This document shows, piece after piece, positions 15,814 through 24,434 of a stretch of 42,407 nucleotides of DNA. This DNA is from Bacteroidota bacterium. GTDB lineage: Bacteria > Bacteroidota > Bacteroidia > Cytophagales > Cyclobacteriaceae. The notes under the pieces were generated by a model that worked only from the letters and a program-made list of their open reading frames with translations, made no database searches and was not told the origin of the DNA. Location of the stretch: positions 1 through 42,407 of the forward strand of contig JAFDYU010000013.1 of the NCBI GenBank assembly GCA_018267285.1, written 5' to 3'. The position numbers and the translations under genes were made by a program. Numbering within the stretch: the stretch's first letter is position 1; each line of letters starts with the position of its first letter.

Positions 15814-16560
15814 ATGAGAAAACTTAATTACATTTTCGTTCTGATTGTCTTGTCGTTGTTGCTTTTATCCGTTGCCTCCATTGCATTTGCCCAAACCACA
15901 AAAAAAACATTGGATCTTTCCGAGTTTAAGGGCATCTATGTTAACTCGAATTATTCTGTTTATCTGAAACAAACCAACAAACAGGAAGTGACGGTAGAGG
16001 CCGATCCTGAAATTTTTGCGCTCACCAAAATTTCGGTGGAAAATGGAATACTTATGATCAACGTAGATCGCAAGCCGGATACTCCCAACAAAAGCTTGTG
16101 GGCAAAAATTGACGACATCAAACTCAAGGCAATGATGAAGGTTACGGTGAGCATGAAAGATGTCATTGATTTGCAAGTGAACGGAGGAGGAAAAATCATT
16201 TCAGAAAATTCAATAGCCTCCGATCATTTGGCGCTTGCTGTTTCCGGGAGCGGGAGCATGGATATCGACCTTAAAGGAAATGTGATAAAGACCGAGTTGA
16301 GTGGTTCCGGAAATATTTCCATGAAAGGGTACGCCACCACCAACGATATTTCGATCAGCGGCAGCGGTAGTTTCAACGCATTTACCTGCGAGCTTGAAAA
16401 TGCAAAAGTGAAAGTAAGCGGCTCGGGCACGTGCGAGGTAAGCGTAGCCAACGACTTGGAGGCTAAAGTTTTTGGCAGTGGTTCTGTTAAACACAAAGGC
16501 AACACCAAAACGGTTTCGAAAAAGGTGTACGGTTCGGGCACCATAGATCGGGCATACTAA
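15814..16560 (+). CDS. exported head-GIN domain (DUF2807) protein
   Basis: This 248-residue secreted or periplasmic protein has a long signal peptide (about 1-27, ending IAFAQ). The remainder is a DUF2807 head-GIN beta-solenoid: an N-terminal part (FKGIYVNSNYSVYLKQ, VTVEADPEIFALTKISVENG) and a C-terminal part with repeating short strands, each opening with SGSG, FGSG or YGSG. Six such turns are visible between about 145 and 245. Proteins of this family are common in Bacteroidota, have been described as adhesin-like, and have no known enzymatic role. HemJ begins 5 nt after the stop, so the two are probably co-transcribed. Confidence 0.85.
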   Translation: MRKLNYIFVLIVLSLLLLSVASIAFAQTTKKTLDLSEFKGIYVNSNYSVYLKQTNKQEVTVEADPEIFALTKISVENGILMINVDRKPDTPNKSLWAKIDDIKLKAMMKVTVSMKDVIDLQVNGGGKIISENSIASDHLALAVSGSGSMDIDLKGNVIKTELSGSGNISMKGYATTNDISISGSGSFNAFTCELENAKVKVSGSGTCEVSVANDLEAKVFGSGSVKHKGNTKTVSKKVYGSGTIDRAY

Positions 16561-16565
16561 ACCCG

Positions 16566-17090
16566 ATGTACTTTTACGTTAAGGCCTTTCACATTATTTT
16601 TATAGTTACCTGGTTTGCTGGTCTATTCTATGTTGTCAGGCTTTTTATCTACAACCGTGAAGCCTGCGATAGACCCGAGGCCGAACGAATAGTTTTGCAG
16701 CAGCAATTCAACCTTATGATTAAACGTTTGTGGCTGGGCATCACCTGGCCATCGTGCATCATCACCCTTATATTAGGAACGTGGCTCACCCTCATACTCG
16801 GTGCTGTACCTGATTGGCTCGTCATTAAAATTATTTTTGTGATAGGGCTTTTGCTTTATCACCTGTCGCTTCACGTAATTTATCTGCAACAAAAGCAGGG
16901 CGCATTTAAATTTACCTCATCGCAACTGCGGCTTTGGAATGAAGCCGCTACGGTGTTTTTGGTCGCCATCGTTTTGGTGGTGGTTGCCCATGGACAACTG
17001 AATTTTAAATGGTTTATCGGTGGTATTTTCCTGCTCATTCTATTGCTGATCGGAGGCTTTTGGAGTTACCGGAGCTTCAGAAATAAGTAA
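16566..17090 (+). CDS. hemJ: protoporphyrinogen IX oxidase, HemJ type
   Basis: This inner-membrane enzyme oxidises protoporphyrinogen IX to protoporphyrin IX in heme synthesis. The 174 residues form four to five TM helices. Conserved HemJ (UPF0093) elements are visible: His9 (KAFHIIFIVTWFAGLFYVVRLF, with Arg25), the RLWLGITWPSCIITLILG helix, Lys88 and His99 (VIKIIFVIGLLLYH), and the LRLWNEAATVFLVAIVLVVV helix. It starts 5 nt after the head-GIN gene and is followed by a gap of 179 nt that carries the promoter of the RRM gene. I am confident of family membership; other heme genes are not in view. Confidence 0.88.
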   Translation: MYFYVKAFHIIFIVTWFAGLFYVVRLFIYNREACDRPEAERIVLQQQFNLMIKRLWLGITWPSCIITLILGTWLTLILGAVPDWLVIKIIFVIGLLLYHLSLHVIYLQQKQGAFKFTSSQLRLWNEAATVFLVAIVLVVVAHGQLNFKWFIGGIFLLILLLIGGFWSYRSFRNK

Positions 17091-17127
17091 GCCAAAAAAC
17101 CATAATAATGACGGTTAAATATCCGAT

Positions 17128-17160
17128 TTTGGAGAATAACATTATTTATCATTATCTTTG
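17128..17160 (+). promoter_or_regulatory. promoter of the RRM gene
   Basis: TTTG (17128-17131) and TATCTTTG (17153-17160) are exact Bacteroidota -33 and -7 boxes separated by 21 bp. The start of transcription would be near 17166, leaving an unusually long leader of about 100 nt before the ATG. Confidence 0.7.
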
Positions 17161-17269
17161 TGCGTTAATGATATAATCCCACCTGGTAGTACTCAAATCC
17201 CAAATCTGTTTATTGTCAGCCCGGCCTTATTGAAATTAGCAAGAACCATTTAACTTAATTAATTAACAA

Positions 17270-17560
17270 ATGAACATTTATGTAGCCAACATTCCTTGGA
17301 AAGCTTCTGAGGATCAGTTGAAGGAGCTTTTCTCGCAATATGGCGATGTGGCTTCTGCCAAGATCATCATGGACAAAGTTACGCAGCGCAGCCGCGGCTT
17401 TGGTTTTGTTGAGATGAGCGATGACAACTCAGGTAAAACTGCCATCAACGAACTCAACGGTCGTGATTTCCAAGGCAAGAACCTGGTAGTGAACGAAGCT
17501 CGTCCTCGTGAAGAGCGTCCTGCACGTTCTGGCGGCTTCCGTAGAAACGATTTCAATTAA
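17270..17560 (+). CDS. small RRM-domain RNA-binding protein
   Basis: This 96-residue cytoplasmic protein is made of one RNA-recognition motif. RNP2 is IYVANI (3-8) and RNP1 is RGFGFVEM (42-49), both with the aromatic residues that stack on RNA. A short Arg/Gly-rich tail (PREERPARSGGFRRNDFN) probably adds nonspecific RNA contact. Such proteins are abundant in Bacteroidota and cyanobacteria and act as general RNA-binding or cold-response factors; in Bacteroidota, which lack Hfq in many lineages, they may fill part of its role. The gene stands alone between its own strong promoter and an intrinsic terminator, with a leader of about 100 nt that could carry post-transcriptional control. Confidence 0.93.
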   Translation: MNIYVANIPWKASEDQLKELFSQYGDVASAKIIMDKVTQRSRGFGFVEMSDDNSGKTAINELNGRDFQGKNLVVNEARPREERPARSGGFRRNDFN

Positions 17561-17585
17561 TATTGATCGATATTAGGAAGTTCAA

Positions 17586-17612
17586 TGCCACGCAAAAGCG
17601 TGGCATTTTTTT
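17586..17612 (+). terminator. intrinsic terminator of the RRM gene
   Basis: A perfect 8-bp stem TGCCACGC/GCGTGGCA with an AAAA loop is followed by seven T (17606-17612). The end overlaps the stop codon of the convergent amidohydrolase. On the minus strand no T-run follows, so it mainly serves the plus strand. Confidence 0.93.
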
Positions 17613-19323
17613 ATTCTTTACCCCGGGTGTACAATACTTCTCCACCCACAATAGTCATGGTTACTCTGGTAGAAAGAATCTTATCGTCAGGTACAGACAT
17701 AAGGTCTTGAGAAAAGATGGTGAAGTCTGCCAATTTTCCTACCGAAATTGATCCTTTAACGTTTTCTTGAAAAGCTCCGTAGGCTGCATCTTGTGTGTAC
17801 GATTTCAACGCTTGCGCCCTCGTCATCTTTTCGTTGGGTTCGTAACCGCCTGTAGGCTCACCCGCTAACGTCTGCCTTGTTACAGAGGCAAAGAAACCCG
17901 CTATCGGGTTAATCGGTTCCACGGGCACATCGGTACCATTCACAACGTGCGCCCCCGACTTTAACAATGACTGCCACATGTAAGCACCTTCTTTAATTCG
18001 CTTCTCCCCCAACCTTTCAATGGCCCAAGGGCGGTCGGAAGAAAGGTGGATTGCCTGCATTGCCGGAATTACGCCCAACTGTGCAAAACGTGGAATATCG
18101 CTGGGGTCGATGTGCTGCGCGTGCTCTATACGAAAGCGCGCATCCTTTGCTTTCTCTGTGTTTTCTGCAAAGGCTTTTTCGTATCGGTTTAAGACTTCTC
18201 GGTTAGCTCGGTCGCCTATGGCATGTGTACAAACCTGAAAACCCGACTGCAAGGCCTGACGCGATATTTTTAGAACCGTATCCATCGACATAAGCGGCAT
18301 ACCCGAGGTTTCGGTTCGATCTGTATAGGGAGCAAGTAGCCATGCCCCGCGCGACCCCAGCGCACCATCACTATAAAGTTTCACGGCACGGATGGTAAGC
18401 CAATAGGTGGAATCGAGAGTAGGCCCATTTTTAAAATAATTGTCCAATAAAAGTTTATCCGAAGAAGAGAGCATCTCGTACAATCGTACTTTTAGTTTTT
18501 TTTCAGCTTTAAATTTTTTGAATAATGCGATCTCGCGCTGTCCGGCTCCGGCATCGTGTATTTCGGTAATGCCGTTGCGCAAGCAGGCTTCCATCGCCAG
18601 CTCCAAAGCTTTGGTGGCCGTTTCATCGGTTGATTGCGGGATGTATTTGGCAATCAGCATTTGTGCACGTTCAACAAAAATACCGGTGGGGTTGCCCAAC
18701 TCATCGCGGATGATTTCACCTCCATCGCCAAAATTTTTCTGAAGCTGTTCTTTTGATAAAAGGTTCACTCCGGCAATCTTCATGGCTTTGGCGTTTGCAA
18801 AAGCAGCGTGTCCACTGGCATGAGTAAGAAAGACGGGGTTATTAGGCGAAACAGCACTTAGCAATTCGTGGGTTTGAAAACCTTTGATCGTTTTTAACGG
18901 CTTGCTGAGCCACTTGTCCTGATGCCAGCCTCGCCCCACAATCCATTCGCCCGGTTTTGCTTTGGCAACTGCATCTTTAACCTTTTCTACGAGTTCGTCA
19001 TAGCTCTTTACATCATCCAGCTTCAACCTCATTTCCTGAAATCCTAGCCCCATCAAATGACCATGCCCTTCAATAAAACCGGGCGTCATGGTTTGGCCAT
19101 GTAAGTCAATGATTTTAGTTCCTTGCCCCTTGTATTCGAGGACGTCTTTTTTTGTTCCAACGAAAAGTATTTTTTCTCCTTTCACGGCTACGGCTTCCGC
19201 CATTGGGTTATTGTCATCAACCGTGTAAATCTTCCCGCCATAAATAATCAAGTCGGCCGGCATTTTTTTTTCGGCACAAGCACAAATCAGGAAAGCCCAT
19301 ACGATCACTTTCAAATTTTTCAT
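17611..19323 (-). CDS. lipoprotein metal-dependent amidohydrolase (YtcJ-like)
   Basis: This 570-residue hydrolase of the Amidohydro_3 family removes N-acyl or cyclic-amide groups; its substrate is unknown. A lipobox-type signal (WAFLICAC, Cys16) predicts export and lipid anchoring. After it comes the small beta-sandwich (ADLIIYGGKIYTVDDNNPMAEAVAVKG). The metal-binding HGH is at 87-89 (GFIEGHGHLMGLG). Later metal and active-site blocks are EIHDAGAG, CTHAIGDRAN and RIEHAQHIDPSD, and the C-terminal GKLADFTIFSQDLMSV strand closes the fold. It is convergent with the RRM gene. A one-mismatch -7 box (minus TATTTTTA, 19342-19349) lies 18 nt upstream of the start. Confidence 0.9.
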   Translation of the reverse strand: MKNLKVIVWAFLICACAEKKMPADLIIYGGKIYTVDDNNPMAEAVAVKGEKILFVGTKKDVLEYKGQGTKIIDLHGQTMTPGFIEGHGHLMGLGFQEMRLKLDDVKSYDELVEKVKDAVAKAKPGEWIVGRGWHQDKWLSKPLKTIKGFQTHELLSAVSPNNPVFLTHASGHAAFANAKAMKIAGVNLLSKEQLQKNFGDGGEIIRDELGNPTGIFVERAQMLIAKYIPQSTDETATKALELAMEACLRNGITEIHDAGAGQREIALFKKFKAEKKLKVRLYEMLSSSDKLLLDNYFKNGPTLDSTYWLTIRAVKLYSDGALGSRGAWLLAPYTDRTETSGMPLMSMDTVLKISRQALQSGFQVCTHAIGDRANREVLNRYEKAFAENTEKAKDARFRIEHAQHIDPSDIPRFAQLGVIPAMQAIHLSSDRPWAIERLGEKRIKEGAYMWQSLLKSGAHVVNGTDVPVEPINPIAGFFASVTRQTLAGEPTGGYEPNEKMTRAQALKSYTQDAAYGAFQENVKGSISVGKLADFTIFSQDLMSVPDDKILSTRVTMTIVGGEVLYTRGKE

Positions 19324-19390
19324 TGTGTATTTGTTAATCTGTAAAAATAAAAAAGATTCGGTCTATCTTCGATCCATAATTTGATGAGCT

Positions 19391-20107
19391 ATGAAAAACC
19401 GGATATTGGGGTTCTTAATCTTGTTTACCATCACAAATGGCATCGCTCAAAATGTTGGGCTTTCTTTTTCTTATTTTCTACCTCGCAACGGCTATTTCTC
19501 TACACCGGTAAGTCCGTTTTCGCTTCGCGGCATTGGGTTCAACTTCAACAAATACATCGGTGTGCAAACAGGCGCCACGGTTTATCGTATGTCGGGACTG
19601 AATATTATCGACCTTCCGTTTGATTCAAAAGATCCGCTGGTTGGTCCAAATTTTACGTTGTTCGTTCCGGCCGAACTGGTCTTCCAATTAACCGGAAGGA
19701 GCATTAAGTTCGATATTAAAGGGGGTGGCTTTTTCTTTTACGGGTTTGCTCAAAAATTAAATTATGGAAATTTCGACCGGGCAATTCGGAAATATCAAAA
19801 CTGGGATGTAGCCAATTCAAACCTGACCTACAAAAATAACCCCGGGTTTGGTTATCATTTTGGAGGTGAGGTAATCCTTTATGTAACCAATCAGTTTGGC
19901 ATATCTCTGGAAGCAAATTACCTGATGGGTACTGCGAGTATTCCCATCAGCGGAAGCTACACCGGAGGAACGATGGCGGGACCTCTTCAAACCCAATCCG
20001 TTGATTACAAAAATGGAAAAGTAGATTTTACCGGATTCGAGATATCATTGGGGGTAATTATGACCGGAAACAACGGCCCTAAAAAACCAACCAGACGGAG
20101 ACGATAG
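19391..20107 (+). CDS. outer-membrane beta-barrel protein, unknown function
   Basis: This 238-residue exported protein has a signal peptide (MKNRILGFLILFTITNGIAQ) and a body of alternating aromatic and glycine-rich strands (for example VGLSFSYFLP, IGFNFNKYIGVQTGATVY, GFEISLGVIM), typical of an eight- to ten-strand OmpW/PorT-like barrel. The C-terminus ends in an unusual basic tail (GPKKPTRRRR) rather than a terminal aromatic residue. No family beyond outer-membrane barrel can be assigned. A near-consensus -7 box (TATCTTCG, 19364-19371) lies 19 nt before the start. Its stop is only 3 nt from the stop of convergent yicC. Confidence 0.7.
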   Translation: MKNRILGFLILFTITNGIAQNVGLSFSYFLPRNGYFSTPVSPFSLRGIGFNFNKYIGVQTGATVYRMSGLNIIDLPFDSKDPLVGPNFTLFVPAELVFQLTGRSIKFDIKGGGFFFYGFAQKLNYGNFDRAIRKYQNWDVANSNLTYKNNPGFGYHFGGEVILYVTNQFGISLEANYLMGTASIPISGSYTGGTMAGPLQTQSVDYKNGKVDFTGFEISLGVIMTGNNGPKKPTRRRR

Positions 20108-20110
20108 CCT

Positions 20111-20983
20111 TTAAAGTACGTTGTTCAATTGCTCTTTAATTTTTTCCAGTTCGTCCTTCATTTCTACTACGTGTTTTTGAATGGAGGCATCATTTGCTTT
20201 CGAACCGATGGTATTGATTTCGCGGCCAATCTCCTGAGCAATGAAACTTAGTTTTTTTCCATTGGATTTTTTTTCATCCATAACTTTGAGAAAATAATCG
20301 AGATGGGTTTTTAGGCGGACGATCTCTTCCTGAATATCCAGCTTCTCAATATAATAAATCAGTTCTTGTTCCAATCGGTTTTGATCCACGCCTTCGTTTA
20401 GGGGAAGGCTTAAAATATTTTCTTTAAGCTTGGTTCGGATTTTTTCGGTTCGACCCGGCTCAATCGAAATTACTTGGGTAAGGCCTTTACTTATGTTGCA
20501 GATGTAATCGTTAAGTTTCTCGCCTAATATTTTCCCTTCTGTTTCTCGAAACTGATTGCATGTATTCAGTGCATCTTTTATCAGAACCTGTATCTTCTCC
20601 CACTCTTCGGGGTCGGTAGTTTCGTGATTCTCGGATTGCTTCACTCCGGGCGCGTCCAGTGCGAGTGTGAACAGCGAGTCGTAACCGGACATCACTCGGT
20701 CGGCCATTTTTTTTAACTCCGCATAGTTTGAAGCAAAGAGATTTTCATCATACCGTTGCACGAGCTCGCCTGCTTTGGGAATTGAATCAATAGAAACTGA
20801 AATTTTCCCGCGCTCAAGAGAATCGGATATCAGCATTCGAACAGTGTGTTCTCGATCAGAAAATTTCTTTGGCAGCCGAAGCGACAGATCGAGGAACTTA
20901 GAATTGAGCGATTTTACTTCAACCGATTGGTTTGCCTCACCGTTGCTTAACGCTTGGCCGAAGCCTGTCATGGATTTGATCAT
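20111..20983 (-). CDS. yicC: YicC-family endoribonuclease
   Basis: This 290-residue cytoplasmic protein has the family hallmark MIKSMTGFGQAL at the N-terminus and the conserved C-terminal segment SFIAQEIGREINTIGSKANDASI followed by a VVEMKDELEKIKEQLNNVL helix. E. coli YicC has been reported as an endoribonuclease acting on small RNAs and mRNA; by homology this protein should cut RNA. The length matches the family. It follows the large barrel-containing gene by 28 nt on the minus strand and may be on the same transcript, but a near-consensus -7 box directly upstream suggests a start of its own. Confidence 0.93.
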   Translation of the reverse strand: MIKSMTGFGQALSNGEANQSVEVKSLNSKFLDLSLRLPKKFSDREHTVRMLISDSLERGKISVSIDSIPKAGELVQRYDENLFASNYAELKKMADRVMSGYDSLFTLALDAPGVKQSENHETTDPEEWEKIQVLIKDALNTCNQFRETEGKILGEKLNDYICNISKGLTQVISIEPGRTEKIRTKLKENILSLPLNEGVDQNRLEQELIYYIEKLDIQEEIVRLKTHLDYFLKVMDEKKSNGKKLSFIAQEIGREINTIGSKANDASIQKHVVEMKDELEKIKEQLNNVL

Positions 20984-20989
20984 ACATTA

Positions 20990-20997
20990 CGAAGGTA
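20990..20997 (-). promoter_or_regulatory. -7-like box, predicted leaderless start of yicC
   Basis: On the minus strand TACCTTCG differs from TAnnTTTG in one base. It ends 6 nt before the yicC ATG at 20983, so the transcript could begin at the start codon itself. Confidence 0.35.
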
Positions 20998-21011
20998 TTG
21001 AAAAAAAATCG

Positions 21012-24000
21012 TCAGAAATCAAAACCCAAGCTCGCCTGTACGCGAGGCGACTGCACCTGGTAGTTTATCACGGGCCAGGCCATATCAACCTTTACATAGT
21101 AACCAAACATCATAGACCGGAAGCCTACGCCATAGCTGTACAGCCAGGGATTTAGGTATTCTTTAATATCGATAGTGAACCCCGATGACTTAATTTCCCG
21201 TTGAGGGCCTTCGTTGGCAGCGCCAATAGGTATTGCGCCAGTCCAGCTTGAACCTATATCATAAAAACCGGTGAACTGAAGATTGCGGAAAAAATTAGAA
21301 GTGATCGGGCCGCTCGACAAGGCACGAACCAAAGGAACGCGGAATTCGATATTGGCCACCGCTACACTATTGCCATATTGTGTGGCATAATCAAACCCCC
21401 TCAGGCATGTGGCAAATTCTGAAAACAAAATATTCTCGTTGTAGGTATTGCTGGCATTAACCAAAGGATTTTGCTTACCGGTATAGTTGATGTTATTAAA
21501 CGCCCAATTATCTATACCTCCCAGCATGTATTTTTTTGGTGATCGGCCCAAGAATGTACCCGCATAACCGCGAACTGCAAAAACAATTTCTTTATATATT
21601 TTTTGGTAATGACGCAGGTCGGCAAATACCTGCGAGAAATTTTTCTTTGAATTGCCCAAAGCACGATAACTCACAGCGCTAAACTTACCGCGTGTACCTT
21701 CGATAATGTTCAGCCCGGTGGTAACCGAATTATCGTACACCAGATCAACTCTTGCTCCGGTGTAAAATTGTGTCTTCGATGGATTGAACGCCAACGTGCC
21801 CAGTGCCACACTGCTGGAACTTGCAATACCTCGGTCTACATATTCCGTATAACCCATAAAAGGTTTTAGGCTCACGCGGGTACGCACCGAAATAGGATAT
21901 GCCGCACCTACTTCAACCCGCTGCCAAGAGTATTTTTGGTTTTCGCTGATGGTGCCCGAGCCTTGCAGGTCGTTGGCTTTGGTCTGCCAGTAAATCACCT
22001 TCCGATCTACCCGTGCACTAAAATCAACACGATGTCTCAAATACTGAAATTCTCCGTATGCGTCTCCCCCTCTCAAATAGGCGGATGAAAACAAATCGGA
22101 AAGTGCCACCTGCAATCCCAAGTTGAATCGGTAGTTTTCGAGCATATCGTTCATCTGAGTTTCTATGCGCATACTCGTTCCCCGCAACTTATCGATAACA
22201 AAATTGGTAACGAGGTTATCGTAACTGAATTTCGGCAAATACGAAAATGGACCTTGTACTTTACTGGTCTCCCGTGCTTTGGTGTACCGCGTTAAAAAAA
22301 CTTCGTTGGGTTTATTGCTTTGCTTGACAGCCTCGTCTTCAAAAACATAGTCATCGGTGTTCAGTGTTTTTTTTGCTGGCTGATTGGTGGCCGGTTTTTC
22401 TGACGAAGGCAATACATTTTCATTGGCCGGTGCAGCCGGGGTAACAGCCTGTTCGTCAAATGAATAATTATCGGTGCTTATCTCATTATTTTTTTTTATT
22501 GCTACCGTGGTGTCTTTTTTAGATTCAAGTGGTTGTGGTTTCTCTTTTACAAGAGAATCTTGCCGTTCTTTTATTCGGGCATTAATCAGGTCTTTGATTG
22601 AGGTGGGTTTGGCAGGTTGTTCTTTTTTCTTACGTTCAATCATGGCCCTTACCTGCTGAATTTCTTTTCGCCTGGTGGGTGCCGTAAATATTTGCCGATT
22701 CGGATCAAAATTATCTTCAATAAAAATATTTTCTCTTAAATTTTGTGTTAACACGAGCGCCAACTTTCGGGTATCAAAGTGGATATCGTAATCTTTTATG
22801 CTCGAATTAAAGTTCGTTACCTGTGCATACGAACCCGAAAGTGTGTTGTAACGAAATATATTGGTAATGCCTCGTTGGTCGCTGAGGTAGAAAAAATTGT
22901 GGTCGTCCATGGCACGAGGATGAAGGTCTTTACTCAGGGTATGTGTAACTCTTTTCAGGCGGTTGGTGGTAGTATCAATGTTGTATAAAAACAAATTGTA
23001 ATAAGGCGACAGTTTTTGAAAAGCCTTAACATCGGTTGTAAGTGAGTCTGAAAACCGATTAGAGCTAAAGACTACGGTGTTTGAGTTGGGAATAAAAGCC
23101 GGGTCTAAATCATCAAACGCATCGTTGGTAAGACGCTTGGTGCGATCTCTGCGGCTGCTGAGTAAGAACAAATCATTTTGTCCTTCAAAATCTGCACTTA
23201 CAATAACCAGTCTGCCGTTGTTGGAGAAACTAAAACTGCGAATGTTGCTGAACTTGTCCAACTCTCGCGGCAGTTTGGATCTCGACTTCAAGTCGTAAAG
23301 CCAAAAAATATACTGGCCGTTTCGCACACCAATAACACCAAGGGTTGTAGCATCAGCCCAACTCAACAAGGGCACGCGGTAATCTACCGTTTGTTTAATC
23401 ACCTTGTTGCCGCCTCGGAGGATAATCGTTTCGTGATTGTTTTCGAGCGACTTCACTTTTACGGTAAATATTCCACGATCGTTTTCGGCATACGCAATGG
23501 TCTTACCATCCGGACTGATTTTTACCGTGGTATATGCAGCCTGGTGATGTTTGTGCTTGGTAAATTGATTGGAATCGGATACGGATATATACGCCTCGGA
23601 TACTTTTTTTTCCTGAGAGAGGTAGTATTCTTTCCAGTCGTTCATCAGCTGTTTGAATGGAACACCGAGTGTGATGAGAACGCTGCGCTCTTCATTGCGA
23701 ATGATCCGAGTATAGTTGAGAATGTTATTGATGCTGCTCTTTCCGTATTTTTCAACGATGTAATTCCAAATTGATTGACCTACTAAAGCCGCATCGGGGC
23801 TTGGGAGCCTAAGTGCTTTATTTGCTTTTTTACTTACCACCAGTTGGCGTACATAGTCGTCCATCTCGCTGTTCCATCCGTGTGCTACGTAATTGGAGGT
23901 GCCATCGATAAACCACTCGGGCAAATTGAGAAGCACGGTGCTGGTAAACATATCGCGCAAACTTCCGCCAAACATCATTTCATTAACGAGCAGATTCGAC

Positions 24001-24425
24001 ATTTTAAAAACCAGTTCTTGCTTAAACTCTTCGAGGTTACCCGGGTGAGCAATTTCAACGTATGGTTTAATAAACTCGGTTTCTCCACTCACCTGATAAC
24101 GCGTATGGTTCAACCCCACATTGCTCTGCTGCAGGTCGGTGATGGAGTTGTATAAAAAGACTTTTGTTTTTTGGTAGGGATAGTAGCCGAGCAAATCGGT
24201 GATGCGATCAAACTCGGCCTCAAGATATTGAAGTGCTTCTTGAGCTACTTTCTTTCGTGCGCCATAAAAATAAATATCAAAGTTTTCAGAACTAAGATAT
24301 TTCCAATCGAATTCTTTGAACTGGATACGGTTGCTTCCAAAAGTCTCGGTAGCATTTTGAGCTTTTAATTCGTTAAAAAAGAGGAACACCAAACATACCC
24401 ACGTTAGCCTGTACACCATTCTCAT
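21012..24425 (-). CDS. exported pseudo-peptidase / TolB-like propeller / Omp85-like barrel fusion
   Basis: This 1137-residue outer-membrane protein has a signal peptide at about 1-23. Residues 30-275 resemble a peptidase-MA (gluzincin) domain (FYGARKKVAQEALQYLEAEF, then LPEWFIDGTSNYVAHGW), but the HExxH position reads KMSNL (141-145) and the downstream Glu positions are Asp and Asn, so it should be inactive. Residues 295-575 carry TolB-like propeller blades (ISPDGKTIAYAEND, FSNNGRLVIVSADFEG, FIPNSNTVVFSSNR). A charged Lys/Pro-rich linker spans 585-710. The C-terminal 400 residues look like an Omp85-type barrel ending in FDF. The gene lies 9 nt after the FAD oxidoreductase and 28 nt before yicC. 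The inactive head and propeller suggest a binding or scaffolding role on an outer-membrane channel. Confidence 0.8.
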   Translation of the reverse strand: MRMVYRLTWVCLVFLFFNELKAQNATETFGSNRIQFKEFDWKYLSSENFDIYFYGARKKVAQEALQYLEAEFDRITDLLGYYPYQKTKVFLYNSITDLQQSNVGLNHTRYQVSGETEFIKPYVEIAHPGNLEEFKQELVFKMSNLLVNEMMFGGSLRDMFTSTVLLNLPEWFIDGTSNYVAHGWNSEMDDYVRQLVVSKKANKALRLPSPDAALVGQSIWNYIVEKYGKSSINNILNYTRIIRNEERSVLITLGVPFKQLMNDWKEYYLSQEKKVSEAYISVSDSNQFTKHKHHQAAYTTVKISPDGKTIAYAENDRGIFTVKVKSLENNHETIILRGGNKVIKQTVDYRVPLLSWADATTLGVIGVRNGQYIFWLYDLKSRSKLPRELDKFSNIRSFSFSNNGRLVIVSADFEGQNDLFLLSSRRDRTKRLTNDAFDDLDPAFIPNSNTVVFSSNRFSDSLTTDVKAFQKLSPYYNLFLYNIDTTTNRLKRVTHTLSKDLHPRAMDDHNFFYLSDQRGITNIFRYNTLSGSYAQVTNFNSSIKDYDIHFDTRKLALVLTQNLRENIFIEDNFDPNRQIFTAPTRRKEIQQVRAMIERKKKEQPAKPTSIKDLINARIKERQDSLVKEKPQPLESKKDTTVAIKKNNEISTDNYSFDEQAVTPAAPANENVLPSSEKPATNQPAKKTLNTDDYVFEDEAVKQSNKPNEVFLTRYTKARETSKVQGPFSYLPKFSYDNLVTNFVIDKLRGTSMRIETQMNDMLENYRFNLGLQVALSDLFSSAYLRGGDAYGEFQYLRHRVDFSARVDRKVIYWQTKANDLQGSGTISENQKYSWQRVEVGAAYPISVRTRVSLKPFMGYTEYVDRGIASSSSVALGTLAFNPSKTQFYTGARVDLVYDNSVTTGLNIIEGTRGKFSAVSYRALGNSKKNFSQVFADLRHYQKIYKEIVFAVRGYAGTFLGRSPKKYMLGGIDNWAFNNINYTGKQNPLVNASNTYNENILFSEFATCLRGFDYATQYGNSVAVANIEFRVPLVRALSSGPITSNFFRNLQFTGFYDIGSSWTGAIPIGAANEGPQREIKSSGFTIDIKEYLNPWLYSYGVGFRSMMFGYYVKVDMAWPVINYQVQSPRVQASLGFDF

Positions 24426-24434
24426 AAAAGTTAA

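Noticed and set aside
15759-15827. 22-codon frame overlapping the start of the head-GIN gene, a possible leader peptide
   Set aside because: It has no promoter at a fitting distance, no attenuator hairpin and no biased codon run; it is likely chance.
16224-16544. Open frame of 106 codons antisense to the head-GIN gene
   Set aside because: It mirrors the repeated GSG-coding turns of the real gene, has no start signal and gives a low-complexity product without a recognisable fold.
23178-23774. Open frame of 198 codons antisense to the propeller-barrel gene
   Set aside because: It lies wholly inside a well-supported gene, has no promoter box, and its product shows no family motif.
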